Positions 33,704-43,419 of a stretch of DNA of 64,000 nucleotides are shown here, piece by piece. The DNA comes from Motiliproteus sp041586735 (GTDB lineage: Bacteria; Pseudomonadota; Gammaproteobacteria; Pseudomonadales; Balneatricaceae): assembly GCA_041586735.1 (NCBI GenBank), contig JBFGZQ010000010.1:62001-126000 (forward strand). Direction: 5' to 3'. The translations under genes were made by a program, and so were the position numbers. Every line of letters begins with the position of its first letter. The first letter of the stretch is position 1. Under the pieces are notes generated by a model that was not told the origin of the DNA, did no database searches, and worked only from the letters and a program-made list of their open reading frames with translations.

Positions 33704-34459
33704 TCAGCGCTTGGCCGCACGACAAATTGCCACAAATTCATCGACCTTCAACGAGGCCCCACCTACCAATGCGCCGTCAATATCTTCCATCGAAAACAGC
33801 GACTCAGCATTTGCTGCATTCACACTGCCGCCATAAATAATCGGCAAGCGCTGGGCGATCTCTTCGCTCTGCTGCGCAACCCGGTCACGAATCGCAGCAT
33901 GAACCTGTTGCGCCTGCTCTGGGGTTGCCGTTCTTCCCGTCCCTATGGCCCAAACCGGCTCATAAGCGACCACGGCCCCCTGAAAATAATCCACACCTAA
34001 CGACTCTAATACCGCATCTAGCTGCGCGGAAATCACCGCCAAGGCCTGATCACTTTCACGCTGCGCTAGCGTCTCACCCACACAAAGGATGGGTGTTAAT
34101 CCTGCATCTTTTACTGCTTTATACTTTCCCACAATCTTGGCATCGGTTTCGGAAAATAAAGCACGACGCTCTGAGTGGCCTAAAATCACAAACTGACAAC
34201 CAAGCTCTTTAAGCATCGATACCGAAACTTCTCCGGTATAGGCGCCCGCCGAATACTCACTGACCGTTTGTCCGCCCAGCAACATCGAAGAGCTGCCAAT
34301 CAGGCCCGACACCCGATCTAAAAAAACCGCAGCAGGACAGACGACAACATCGACTCCAGACACCCCTGCCAGCTCAGCACGCAGCCCAGCCATCAATGCT
34401 GAAATGCTCTCTAAAGAGCCGTTCATTTTCCAATTACCGGCAACTAATGACTGACGCAT
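33704..34459 (-). CDS. tpiA: Triose-phosphate isomerase
   Basis: A 251-residue TIM barrel interconverting dihydroxyacetone phosphate and glyceraldehyde 3-phosphate. Catalytic residues: Lys in GNWKMNG, His in ILGHSERR, Glu in AYEPVWAIGTG; the phosphate loop GGSVNAAN is present. ATG 34459 (MRQSLVAGNWKMNG) is preferred over the frame start at 34507 by family alignment. Position between glmM and secG is the Pseudomonas-like order. Confidence 0.95.
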   Translation of the reverse strand: MRQSLVAGNWKMNGSLESISALMAGLRAELAGVSGVDVVVCPAAVFLDRVSGLIGSSSMLLGGQTVSEYSAGAYTGEVSVSMLKELGCQFVILGHSERRALFSETDAKIVGKYKAVKDAGLTPILCVGETLAQRESDQALAVISAQLDAVLESLGVDYFQGAVVAYEPVWAIGTGRTATPEQAQQVHAAIRDRVAQQSEEIAQRLPIIYGGSVNAANAESLFSMEDIDGALVGGASLKVDEFVAICRAAKR

Positions 34460-34588
34460 CTTCCAACCCCGTCCCAAGCGGGTGGCAATACTAAACAAGT
34501 TACCCATAACTTACAAGAACAGCATCCAACAATTCGAACAACCTAACCCAAATAGCTAAAATCATCCAAAACCTAAGCAGTACGGGGC

Positions 34589-35929
34589 TCAGCCGCCGAT
34601 AGCCCGCTCCACCTCTGCCGCCAAACGTCGTGCTAGCTGCTTGACCTGGTTAATATCGACACCCTCGACCATCACCCGCACCACAGGCTCTGTCCCGGAG
34701 GCCCGCAACAACACCCGCCCCTGCCCTTCAAGCTCCGCTTCGATGCCCCGCACGGCCTGCTGCACAGCGGGCAACAGACTCGGATCACCCTTTTGCAGCA
34801 ACCGAACATTGATCATATGCTGGGGTAGCTTTTGCATCTGCGATGCAAGCTCTGCCAGCGTTCGGCCGCTCTGCACCATCGCTTGCAACACCTGTAACGC
34901 AGCGACGATACCATCGCCTGTGGTAGTCAGATGGCGACAGATGATATGCCCGGAGGACTCCCCGCCAAGCATCCAACCGCGACTCGCCAGCTCCTCCATG
35001 ACATACCGATCACCCACATTAGCGCGCACGAACGGAATAGCATGTTTCTTTAACGCCAGCTCCATACCAAAGTTGCTCATCAGAGTGCCGACCAACCCTC
35101 CCTCTAACTGGCCCTCTGCCCTTAACGCCAAGGCGATAATCAACAACAGCTCATCGCCATCGACCAGCTGCCCCAAATGATCCACCATGATCAACCGATC
35201 ACCGTCACCATCCAGCGCCAGCCCCAGATGCGCACTCTCTGCCAGCACTATCTTCTGTAGCACCTTAGGCGACGTCGAGCCACAATCCTCATTAATATTG
35301 ACGCCATCTGGAGAGGTCGCCAGCTCTAACACTTCGGCGCCCAGCTCCCGCAACACCTTAGGAGCGATATGGTAAGTCGCGCCATTGGCACAATCTATAA
35401 CTATCTTAAGCCCTTTAAGACTCAACCCCCGCGGCACCGTTCCTTTACAAAATTCGATATAGCGTCCGGCCGCATCGTCTACCCGCCGCGCCTTACCGAG
35501 CGAGGCTGAATGCTCGGTGGTCATCTCCTGGCCCATCTGCGCCTCAATCGCCAACTCGATTTCATCAGCAAGCTTGGTACCCTGGGCGGAGAAAAACTTT
35601 ATCCCATTATCTTCATAGGAGTTGTGCGAGGCGCTGATCACGATCCCCGCGTCGGCCCGAAATGTTCGGGTCAGATAGGCGATAGCCGGCGTCGGCATCG
35701 GCCCCAACAACAGCGAATCAACCCCAGCCGCAGCCAGCCCCGCCTCCAGCGCAGACTCGAACATATAACCGGAAATACGGGTATCTTTACCGATGAGGAT
35801 CTTGCTACGCCCCTGACGGGCAAATACCTTACCCGCGGCCCAGCCCAGCTTTAATACAAAATCCGGTGTAATCGGATGTTGCCCGACCTTGCCACGAATA
35901 CCGTCAGTACCAAAATATTCCCTTGTCAC
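34589..35929 (-). CDS. glmM: Phosphoglucosamine mutase GlmM
   Basis: A 446-residue enzyme converting glucosamine 6-phosphate to glucosamine 1-phosphate for UDP-GlcNAc. Motifs: REYFGTDGIRGKVG, catalytic phosphoserine loop ISASHNSYEDNGIKF, metal loop DGDGDR, sugar loop GGESSGHI and phosphate loop RASGTEPVVRVM. GTG 35929 is chosen, with GGAGG 5 nt upstream; the open frame to 36013 overlaps folP and adds no family sequence. It is 13 nt after folP. Confidence 0.95.
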   Translation of the reverse strand: MTREYFGTDGIRGKVGQHPITPDFVLKLGWAAGKVFARQGRSKILIGKDTRISGYMFESALEAGLAAAGVDSLLLGPMPTPAIAYLTRTFRADAGIVISASHNSYEDNGIKFFSAQGTKLADEIELAIEAQMGQEMTTEHSASLGKARRVDDAAGRYIEFCKGTVPRGLSLKGLKIVIDCANGATYHIAPKVLRELGAEVLELATSPDGVNINEDCGSTSPKVLQKIVLAESAHLGLALDGDGDRLIMVDHLGQLVDGDELLLIIALALRAEGQLEGGLVGTLMSNFGMELALKKHAIPFVRANVGDRYVMEELASRGWMLGGESSGHIICRHLTTTGDGIVAALQVLQAMVQSGRTLAELASQMQKLPQHMINVRLLQKGDPSLLPAVQQAVRGIEAELEGQGRVLLRASGTEPVVRVMVEGVDINQVKQLARRLAAEVERAIGG

Positions 35930-35942
35930 ACCCACCTCCGAA

Positions 35943-36800
35943 TCAACGACAACTATCCCACACGGCCCGGCAAACCTTGACCACATCTTGGGTCGCTGCC
36001 ACATCATGTACACGTAAAATCCAAGCGCCCTGAGTCAACGCCAATACCGCAGCTGCCAGACTACCATACAACCTCTCATCGACAGCCTTCTCTAGCAGCG
36101 CTCCGATCATCGACTTGCGCGAGATCCCTACCAACAACGGCGCCTTCAACTCTGTCAGCCGCCGCAGCTGGTTAAGCAAAATCAAATTATGCTCTAGTGT
36201 TTTTCCAAATCCGAACCCTGGGTCCAGTAACACGCGTTCAGGCCCGATGCCCGCCTCGGCGCACAGCAACATGCGCTGCTGCAAAAACAGCATCACCTCG
36301 GCCACCACATCCGCATACCCGGGTGCTTGCTGCATACCTTCTGGCTGCCCCTGCATATGCATCAAACAGACCGGTAAGTGGGTCGCCTCGGCTGCCGCCA
36401 ACGCACCCTCTCGGCCCAACGCCCGCACATCGTTGATGAGTCCACAGCCCACCTGCGCCGCAGCCGTCATTACTGCCGGGGTACTGGTATCCACAGACAC
36501 CACCACATCCAGCTCCCGCACCAGCATCTCAATCGCCGGCACCACTCGATCCAGCTCCTGCTGCTCACCCACGAAGGCCGCACCAGGACGGGTAGACTCC
36601 CCGCCGACATCGAGCAACGTGGCGCCAGCATTCACCATCGCTGTGGCCCTGAAAAGCAGCTCAGATAGGTCCAGTCGATTATCACGGTAGAGCTGACCAC
36701 CATCGGAAAAGGAATCCGGGGTGACATTGAGAATACCCATCACCTGAGGACGATCCAGAGACAGGTTGCGGGATCCAAATTGAAAGACTCGATCCGTCAT
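35943..36800 (-). CDS. folP: Dihydropteroate synthase
   Basis: A 285-residue TIM-barrel enzyme joining p-aminobenzoate to dihydropterin pyrophosphate in folate synthesis; the sulfonamide target. Motifs: GILNVTPDSFSDGG, GGESTRPGA, INDVRAL, DPGFGFGKTLEHN, GISRKSMIG and RVHDVAAT. It is downstream of ftsH in the standard order, with a terminator between them. Confidence 0.96.
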   Translation of the reverse strand: MTDRVFQFGSRNLSLDRPQVMGILNVTPDSFSDGGQLYRDNRLDLSELLFRATAMVNAGATLLDVGGESTRPGAAFVGEQQELDRVVPAIEMLVRELDVVVSVDTSTPAVMTAAAQVGCGLINDVRALGREGALAAAEATHLPVCLMHMQGQPEGMQQAPGYADVVAEVMLFLQQRMLLCAEAGIGPERVLLDPGFGFGKTLEHNLILLNQLRRLTELKAPLLVGISRKSMIGALLEKAVDERLYGSLAAAVLALTQGAWILRVHDVAATQDVVKVCRAVWDSCR

Positions 36801-36842
36801 AAATAACCACTTAACAGCTAGTGCTAATAAATATTTAGATGC

Positions 36843-36869
36843 AAAAAGCCGACATCAAGTCGGCTTTTT
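36843..36869 (-). terminator. Intrinsic terminator after ftsH
   Basis: AAAAAGCCGAC and GTCGGCTTTTT around a 5-nt loop, T-rich on both strands; 19 nt after the ftsH stop and 42 nt before folP. folP may therefore also have its own promoter. Confidence 0.88.
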
Positions 36870-36888
36870 GCTAGAGGCATGCGCTTAA

Positions 36889-38838
36889 TCAGTGCGCGGG
36901 CTTATCGGAAGCACCCAAGTCAGCATCATCCCCCTTAGTCGGATTCGACGGCTGGTCCTCCGCTACTACATCTTCGGCCTTTTTACCCGAGTCAACCCCG
37001 CCGCCTTCATCCCAGCCCTCAGGCTCAGTCACAGGCTGGCGCGCCATCAACTGATCAATCTGATCGCTATCCAGGGTTTCATATTTAATCAGTGCGGCGG
37101 TCATGGCTTCAAGAATATCGCGATTATCCTCCAGCAATGTCTGCGCACGCGCATAACAATCATCGATAACGGTGCGTACCTCTTCGTCAATCAACTTAGC
37201 CGTTTCACCAGAAACGCCCTTGGCCGCCTGACCGGGCATCCGCCCAAAGGGGTCGCCATCCTCATCGTCATACAGCAACGGTCCAAGCTTTTCTGATAAG
37301 CCCCACTTAGTCGCCATACTGCGCGCCAACTGCGTAGCACGCTGAATATCATTGGATGCACCGGTAGTCACACCATCCACCCCCAGGGTCATCTGCTCGG
37401 CGATACGACCGCCATAGAGACTGCAGATCTGACTCATAAGCGCTCGCTTGGACAGGCTATAACGGTCCTCTTCGGGAAGAAACATGGTCACACCCAGTGC
37501 CCGACCCCGAGGAATAATAGATACCTTATAAACAGGATCATGATCAGGGACCAGACGCCCCACGATCACATGGCCCGACTCATGATAAGCAGTATTCAGG
37601 CGCTCGGCATCAGACATCACCATGGAGCGCCGCTCAGCGCCCATCAGCACTTTGTCCTTGGCCTTCTCAAACTGCTCCATGCCCACGGTACGAAGGTTAC
37701 CACGGGCCGCAAACAGCGCAGCCTCGTTAACCAGGTTGGCCAAATCGGCGCCAGAGAAACCCGGCGTACCGCGCGCAATCAGGTCAGCCCGGACATCATC
37801 AGCCATAGGAACTTTACGCATATGTACTTTCAAGATCTGCTCACGGCCACGAATATCTGGCAAACCCACCACCACTTGGCGATCGAAACGCCCTGGACGC
37901 AACAACGCCTTATCCAGCACATCCGGACGGTTAGTCGCCGCAATCACGATCACCCCCTCCGTACCTTCAAAGCCATCCATCTCAACCAGTAACTGGTTTA
38001 GCGTTTGCTCACGCTCGTCATTACCACCACCCATACCGGCGCCACGATGACGACCCACGGCATCGATCTCATCGATAAAAATAATACAGGGCGACTGCTT
38101 CTTGGCCTGTTCAAACATGTCACGCACCCGTGAGGCACCGACACCGACAAACATCTCCACAAAATCGGAACCCGAGATACTAAAAAAAGGCACCTTCGCT
38201 TCGCCAGCAATGGCTTTCGCCAGCAAGGTCTTACCCGTCCCAGGAGAACCCGACAGCAGCACACCTTTGGGGATGTGACCACCCAGACGATGGAACTTAC
38301 CCGGATCCATCAGAAACTCGACCAGTTCCTGCACCTCTTCTTTAGCCTCCTCAACACCGGCAACATCGGCAAAGGTGGTTTTAATCTGATCTTCACTCAG
38401 CAGCCGCGCCTTGCTCTTACCAAAAGACATCGGCCCGCCTTTGCCACCCGCGCCTCCCTGCATCTGGCGCATAAAAAACATAAACACAGCAATAATCACC
38501 AGGATAGGGAAGCTAGCCACCAACAACTGACTCCAGATACTCTGCTGCTCGGGCTGCTTACCTTCGATAATAACGCCATGATTGTAGAGATCATCGACCA
38601 ATTTGGGATCCTGCAGCGCAGGTCGCACCGTAACAAAACGGCCCCCACTTTGCAGTTCACCGCTAATTTCATAACCTTCGACGACCACGCGGGTCACCTG
38701 CTCGTTACGCACCTGCTCGATAAACTGCGAATAGCTGAGCTTATTAGCTTCAGGCTCGGTATTAAAATTATTGAAAACCGTCAACAGCACTGCAGCAATG
38801 ATCAGCCACAACACTAGGTTTTTTGCCATATCGTTCAA
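36889..38838 (-). CDS. ftsH: ATP-dependent zinc metalloprotease FtsH
   Basis: A 649-residue inner-membrane AAA+ protease. Two membrane helices (about 5-24 and 105-125), Walker A GSPGTGKT, Walker B IIFIDEID, the second region of homology (ATNRPDVLDKALLRPGRFDR), then the zinc site. The zinc site reads H-E-S-G-H where most FtsH proteins have H-E-A-G-H; HExxH is kept. TTG 38838 is favoured by AAGGAG 6 nt upstream; ATG 38829 (MAKNLVLW) is the alternative. The C-terminus is acidic and polar. Confidence 0.96.
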   Translation of the reverse strand: MNDMAKNLVLWLIIAAVLLTVFNNFNTEPEANKLSYSQFIEQVRNEQVTRVVVEGYEISGELQSGGRFVTVRPALQDPKLVDDLYNHGVIIEGKQPEQQSIWSQLLVASFPILVIIAVFMFFMRQMQGGAGGKGGPMSFGKSKARLLSEDQIKTTFADVAGVEEAKEEVQELVEFLMDPGKFHRLGGHIPKGVLLSGSPGTGKTLLAKAIAGEAKVPFFSISGSDFVEMFVGVGASRVRDMFEQAKKQSPCIIFIDEIDAVGRHRGAGMGGGNDEREQTLNQLLVEMDGFEGTEGVIVIAATNRPDVLDKALLRPGRFDRQVVVGLPDIRGREQILKVHMRKVPMADDVRADLIARGTPGFSGADLANLVNEAALFAARGNLRTVGMEQFEKAKDKVLMGAERRSMVMSDAERLNTAYHESGHVIVGRLVPDHDPVYKVSIIPRGRALGVTMFLPEEDRYSLSKRALMSQICSLYGGRIAEQMTLGVDGVTTGASNDIQRATQLARSMATKWGLSEKLGPLLYDDEDGDPFGRMPGQAAKGVSGETAKLIDEEVRTVIDDCYARAQTLLEDNRDILEAMTAALIKYETLDSDQIDQLMARQPVTEPEGWDEGGGVDSGKKAEDVVAEDQPSNPTKGDDADLGASDKPAH

Positions 38839-38914
38839 GCGAAGCTCCTTTAAGCTACTTCTATAACCGCCCTTCTAAAAGAGAAAGACAACGGTCATCG
38901 ACCCTGCTGCTATA

Positions 38915-39535
38915 TTACTCTTTAAAACCACGGCAGAGCTGATAAATTTCCCGCGAACGGGCACGAGATGAATCGGGTTTACGTGACTGCACTTTGGTAA
39001 AGCTCCGACGCATCTCCGCTAACAATGCATCAAACCCTTCACCCTGGAACACCTTGGCAACAAACACACCGTTAGGTTTCAATACCTGGCGTGCTAATTC
39101 CAACGCCAGTTCGACCAGATAGATCGCTCGCGGCTGATCAATCGAGTTCATACCACTCATATTGGGGGCCATATCTGAAATTACAAGGTCAACCTGGCGT
39201 CCATCTAGGGCTGTAACGATCTGCTCGTATACAGATTGCTCGGTAAAATCGCCCTGAATAAAGCTCACATCAGCCAAACCATCCATCGGCAGGATATCCG
39301 AAGCAACCACTCGTCCGCTGCTACCCACCTTTTGTGCCGCGACCTGCGACCACCCTCCAGGCGCTGCCCCTAAGTCCACCACTATCATTCCCGGGCGCAA
39401 CAAGCGATCCTTCAAGTCCAACTCAAGCAGCTTATAACTGGCCCTTGAACGATACCCGTCATCCTTGGCTTTTTGGACATAAGGATCATCAAAATGTTCC
39501 TTGAGCCACTGACCACTACTTTTTGATCGTGCCAC
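38915..39535 (-). CDS. rlmE: 23S rRNA 2'-O-methyltransferase RlmE (FtsJ/RrmJ)
   Basis: A 206-residue SAM-dependent enzyme methylating U2552 of 23S rRNA. Motifs: RSRASYKLLELD, SAM loop VVDLGAAPGGWSQV, catalytic K-D-K-E set around SDMAPNMSG and FVAKVFQGEG. GTG 39535 is chosen (AGG 8 nt before it, start VARSKSSGQWL as in the family); the frame to 39583 is non-conserved. It precedes ftsH by 76 nt and diverges from yhbY. Confidence 0.95.
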   Translation of the reverse strand: MARSKSSGQWLKEHFDDPYVQKAKDDGYRSRASYKLLELDLKDRLLRPGMIVVDLGAAPGGWSQVAAQKVGSSGRVVASDILPMDGLADVSFIQGDFTEQSVYEQIVTALDGRQVDLVISDMAPNMSGMNSIDQPRAIYLVELALELARQVLKPNGVFVAKVFQGEGFDALLAEMRRSFTKVQSRKPDSSRARSREIYQLCRGFKE

Positions 39536-39789
39536 GTTAATACCTGCTATGCTAGCCGCTGCAATCAAGCGATTACACGGCAAATTTACTAATCAACAAC
39601 CCTGAATTACGCGCTACTTGGCGATAAAACCCTAACAAACACCCCTATTTTAGATATTCAAAGCAGATCAGTGTTAAGTCCCGCACGCTCCTAAGGTAAT
39701 ATAACCCTTAGCTTAATATCCACTTCACGCGTTGCGGACCCCTGTCCGCCCGCCCATGGCAGGTCCAACAAGAGGTTGACCATACTATT

Positions 39790-40092
39790 ATGAGTTTAAC
39801 AGCCACGCAAAAAAAGCAGTATCGCAGCCTAGGGCACAGCTTACATCCACTAGTGACCGTGGCCGGTAACGGCTTAACCGAAGGGGTACAGCTAGAGGTT
39901 GACCGCGCCTTGGAAGATCACGAGCTGATCAAAGTAAAATTCAGCGTCGGTGATCGCGAGGTCAAATTGACGCTAATTAAGCAGCTGTGCGATCAGGTAC
40001 AGGCTGAACTGGTGCAGCAAATAGGTAACATCGCGCTGCTTTATCGTGCCGCCGAGGAGCCCAACCCAAAGTTATCCAACTTACTGCGCTAA
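39790..40092 (+). CDS. yhbY: YhbY-type CRM-domain ribosome assembly RNA-binding protein
   Basis: A 100-residue single CRM/YhbY-domain protein (KKQYRSLGHSLHPLVTVAGNGLTEGVQLEVDRALEDHELIKVKF, then IGNIALLYRAAEEPN). It binds pre-50S particles in E. coli. It is divergent from rlmE, the normal neighbour. Confidence 0.94.
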   Translation: MSLTATQKKQYRSLGHSLHPLVTVAGNGLTEGVQLEVDRALEDHELIKVKFSVGDREVKLTLIKQLCDQVQAELVQQIGNIALLYRAAEEPNPKLSNLLR

Positions 40093-40199
40093 GCCTACCC
40101 ATGTGGGCTGCCAGACACTGCGTAGCCCCACTGCCTGTATCAGGAAAAGCTACTGCCGCTTAGCGCCCTAAACCCGATCTATGTCAAACAATTTGTCAA

Positions 40200-40233
40200 C
40201 TAGGTCAACAACCCCGCTAAACCCTTGACCTAG
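40200..40233. promoter_or_regulatory. 9-bp inverted repeat after yhbY
   Basis: CTAGGTCAA (40200-40208) and TTGACCTAG (40225-40233) are perfect arms 16 nt apart, between yhbY and the small gene at 40315. It could end yhbY transcription without a T-run, or be an operator. Confidence 0.45.
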
Positions 40234-40314
40234 CGCAACACTCGGTTGCCTACGGCTGACTACACTCTCCATTTCTTATTCCAGCACACTAGCAATGGGC
40301 ACCGGAGACGACCC

Positions 40315-40521
40315 TTGAACCCCAAACCCCTCACATGGATCCATCCATTAGAACTCCGTCACACCTATCGGCTGTTAAGCACGCTGCCGCTCGCCAACAA
40401 AACCATCAGCGAAGTCGAGGAGATCAGCGACCGTCTTGCTAACGCTCGCAGCTTTCTTGAATTCAACAGCTTCATTCGTAAGTTGCGACATGAAAGTGAC
40501 GAAAACAGCCCCGGCGTTTAA
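40315..40521 (+). CDS. Small protein of unknown function
   Basis: A 68-residue, mainly helical, charged protein (HPLELRHTYRLLSTLPLANKTISEVEEISDRLANARSFLEFNSFIRKLRH). TTG 40315 is chosen because GGAG lies 7 nt before it; the frame extends to 40246 without a plausible signal. No family recognised. It precedes dapE by 63 nt, same strand. Confidence 0.6.
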   Translation: MNPKPLTWIHPLELRHTYRLLSTLPLANKTISEVEEISDRLANARSFLEFNSFIRKLRHESDENSPGV

Positions 40522-40584
40522 TCGTCAACCACAAGGCTTTAATTGTCGTTATAATCGACAGCCCAGTCAAAACTTAGGTAATAC

Positions 40585-41730
40585 GTGCTGATGTCATCTC
40601 TATCTCCCACCCTGTCGCTTGCGATGGAATTAATCGCCCGCCCCTCGGTGACCCCTGACGACGCGGGCTGTCAGGAACTGTTGATCCAGCGTCTGCAGAC
40701 CCTGGGTTTCAACATTGAAAGATTGCCTTTTGAAGACGTCAGCAATCTCTGGGCAAGACGCGGTACGACAGGCCCGCTGTTTTGCTTTGCCGGCCACACC
40801 GATGTGGTCCCGTCCGGACCTGCAGAGCGCTGGACCCACCCGCCCTTCGACCCTCAGATCCATGAAGGCTACCTCTGTGGCCGTGGTGCCGCCGATATGA
40901 AAGGCAGCATTGCCGCCTTCATCACCGCGCTGGAGCGTTTTATTGCCCACCATCCTGACCACGCAGGTTCAATCGCACTATTAATCACCTCTGATGAAGA
41001 GGGTGATTTTATCAATGGCACCCCTCGGGTTGTGGAGGTGTTGGAATCTCGGAACGAAAAGATCGACTGGTGCATCGTCGGCGAACCGAGCAGCTCCAAA
41101 AAAGTCGGTGATGTCATTAAAAACGGACGGCGTGGATCCATCAGTGGCACACTCAAGATCTATGGCAAGCAAGGCCATGTCGCGTACCCACACCTGATTA
41201 GTAACCCCATTCATCTTGCCGCACCTGCGCTGGCTGAGCTGGCAGGGATAACCTGGGACCAGGGTAACGACTACTTCCCACCTACCAGCTTCCAGATCTC
41301 CAACATGCATGCCGGTACAGGTGCCACCAACGTGGTACCGGGAGAATTAGAAGCAAAGTTTAATCTACGCTTTTCAACTGAGATCAGTGCCGATCAGATC
41401 AAACAACGCGTTCAGACTATTCTTGATGCTCACAAACTCGACTATGCACTCGACTGGGTCTTATCTGGCCACCCTTTTATCACGGCCGAAGGCTCTCTGG
41501 TAAACGCATGTCGCGACAGCATCCAAGCGATCACCGGACAGGCCGCCGAGCTATCGACCTCGGGGGGCACCTCCGACGGTCGCTTTATCGCCCCCACGGG
41601 CGCCCAAGTAGTAGAACTAGGCCCCTGCAACGCGACTATTCACCAGATCGACGAGCAGGTTCGAGCGGCAGATCTTGACACCCTCTCATCGCTGTATGAA
41701 AACATCCTTGCTCGGTTGCTCGTGCCATGA
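40585..41730 (+). CDS. dapE: Succinyl-diaminopimelate desuccinylase DapE
   Basis: A 381-residue M20 di-zinc hydrolase releasing LL-diaminopimelate for lysine and peptidoglycan. Motifs: AGHTDVVPSG (His ligand and catalytic Asp), GRGAADMKG (bridging Asp), TSDEEGDFINGT (catalytic Glu), VGEPSSSKKVGD, and SGGTSDGRFIAP with IHQIDE near the end. GTG 40585 (AGG 6 nt upstream) or ATG 40591. Its stop overlaps the rlmA start (ATGA). Confidence 0.95.
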   Translation: MLMSSLSPTLSLAMELIARPSVTPDDAGCQELLIQRLQTLGFNIERLPFEDVSNLWARRGTTGPLFCFAGHTDVVPSGPAERWTHPPFDPQIHEGYLCGRGAADMKGSIAAFITALERFIAHHPDHAGSIALLITSDEEGDFINGTPRVVEVLESRNEKIDWCIVGEPSSSKKVGDVIKNGRRGSISGTLKIYGKQGHVAYPHLISNPIHLAAPALAELAGITWDQGNDYFPPTSFQISNMHAGTGATNVVPGELEAKFNLRFSTEISADQIKQRVQTILDAHKLDYALDWVLSGHPFITAEGSLVNACRDSIQAITGQAAELSTSGGTSDGRFIAPTGAQVVELGPCNATIHQIDEQVRAADLDTLSSLYENILARLLVP

Positions 41731-42587
41731 ATATAGCGAGCAGTCTATGCTGTCCGCTATGTCAGCAATCACTAACCCCGTCCGGAAATAGCATTCTATG
41801 TAGTAACGGCCACTGTTATGACCGAGCCAAGCAGGGTTATTACAACCTGCTTCCGGTACAACAGAAGCACTCTAGAGATCCAGGCGACGACGCGTTAATG
41901 GTAGCGGGTCGACGTGAATTTTTAGACCAGCATCACTATCAACCCCTATCAGATGCGATCAACAGCCTGCTCATTTCACAGCTACAGGCATCGCAACAAC
42001 CAGTACCGCAGTCATTAAGGTTATTGGATTGCGGCTGTGGTGAGGGCTATTACAGTACTCGATTAGCGGAGGCACTCAATCAACAGCAACTACACCACCA
42101 ACTGATTGGTGTAGACATCTCTAAGCACGCAGTTCGCGCGGCCTGTCAGCGTAGCAAGCATATCGCCTGGATAGTCGCCTCAGGCACGAAGCTGCCGGTG
42201 AAGCCCGCCAGCCAGAACGCCATGCTATGCCTGTTCGCCCCACTGAGCAGCAGTGCCTTCCACCAGTCACTATGCCCAGGCGGACTGTTATTGGTAGCCA
42301 CCACCGGCAGCGATCATCTGCTAGAACTGCGCCAGCAGATCTATCCCGAGGTGCGCCGTAACGCCTATGACCCGCTAACAGAGCTGGATACGCTGTTTGA
42401 ACCGCTCATCCAGCAACAGGTCCAGTACCGCTTCACCCTGACGGATAACCGTTCTATCCTGCAATTGCTGGCGATGACGCCGCATCAATGGCGCACCGAT
42501 GCCGCAGCCCGTGAGCGCCTGCTGCAGCTGCAGCAACTCGAGCTTGGCGTAGACATCAATCTGCACCTGCTCAAAGCTCGAGGTTGA
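41727..42587 (+). CDS. rlmA: 23S rRNA (guanine-N1)-methyltransferase RlmA
   Basis: A 286-residue SAM methyltransferase. It has an N-terminal zinc ribbon (CPLC...C..GHCYDRAKQGYYNLL) and a SAM loop LLDCGCGEGYYSTRL. In Gram-negative bacteria this family methylates G745 of 23S rRNA. It overlaps dapE by 4 nt, so translation is coupled. Confidence 0.88.
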   Translation: MNIASSLCCPLCQQSLTPSGNSILCSNGHCYDRAKQGYYNLLPVQQKHSRDPGDDALMVAGRREFLDQHHYQPLSDAINSLLISQLQASQQPVPQSLRLLDCGCGEGYYSTRLAEALNQQQLHHQLIGVDISKHAVRAACQRSKHIAWIVASGTKLPVKPASQNAMLCLFAPLSSSAFHQSLCPGGLLLVATTGSDHLLELRQQIYPEVRRNAYDPLTELDTLFEPLIQQQVQYRFTLTDNRSILQLLAMTPHQWRTDAAARERLLQLQQLELGVDINLHLLKARG

Positions 42588-42653
42588 CCTCCATCCGATG
42601 TCGGGTTTAAACCTATTGTTGCTCCGCCAAACTAACAACCCACGCCGCGATTC

Positions 42654-42681
42654 CAACAGGGCAGCGAACGGCACCCTGTTG
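42654..42681 (+). terminator. Hairpin after rlmA
   Basis: CAACAGGG and CCCTGTTG with a 12-nt loop, 66 nt after the rlmA stop. No T-run; weak candidate. Confidence 0.3.
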
Positions 42682-42849
42682 CTGTTATCGGAGTCGGACC
42701 GATAGTTTACCCAGAAAAACAGCTCACCAGCCCCCTACAACAAGCATTGATAGCCAACGTAGCGCTGGTGTGCTTGAGCTGCGGCGCTATACTGGCAGCT
42801 TGCGGCTATATCAACCTCAGTATCTTACGAATTTTCAGGTTTATTAACG

Positions 42850-43239
42850 ATGAGTCAGACCCCAAACGACCGCCATCCCGACATCGAGATTTATGTCAAA
42901 CAACGCTCAGTAGAGCAGATCACCCAGTGGCTGGAATCGACGTTCGAACGGCTTGAGGCTACTGGCAAGCAGGGACATACACACCGTTTCACAGTTACGT
43001 ATAATCACGTAGCAATCCCGGTAACGGTAATAGACCGCGCAGCCAAAGAGTTCTGCAGCGTCTGGTTCGACTCGGCACAAACCCCCTGGGCTCAAGATCT
43101 CGATTGTGCACAACAGGCGCAACAACGACTTAATACCGAAATTCGCTGCATCGTGTCAGGATGGCAAGAGGGGGACGAAGCCGATGAATGGTGGTCGGTC
43201 ACCGACCAAGGCGAAAACAAAATTCAGTGGCAAGCGTGA
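42850..43239 (+). CDS. Conserved small protein of unknown function
   Basis: A 129-residue soluble alpha/beta protein. It opens with DIEIYVKQRSVEQITQWLESTF and carries WFDSAQTPWAQDLDCAQQAQ and EWWSVTDQGENKIQW, which suggests a conserved compact domain, but I do not recognise a named family. An AGG lies about 10 nt before ATG 42850. It is convergent with astD. Confidence 0.7.
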   Translation: MSQTPNDRHPDIEIYVKQRSVEQITQWLESTFERLEATGKQGHTHRFTVTYNHVAIPVTVIDRAAKEFCSVWFDSAQTPWAQDLDCAQQAQQRLNTEIRCIVSGWQEGDEADEWWSVTDQGENKIQWQA

Positions 43240-43419
43240 AATGGACCCGGCCATCATGGGTATCGGCACGGGGTGATACGGTGACGACGAGCCTAGGTTT
43301 GGATGCCTAGGAGTTGCGATCTGCAGCGATATTGCCGAACGACAAGCCGCTGTAGCTGTGGGGCGAGTCGGCGCAGATCCGGCAAGGCCGCCCGCTGACG
43401 TCGCCCGCGGTTCTTCAGG

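Noticed and set aside
42747..42956. Plus-strand frame before the unknown gene at 42850
   Set aside because: It overlaps the better supported frame, has no ribosome site and no conserved segment.
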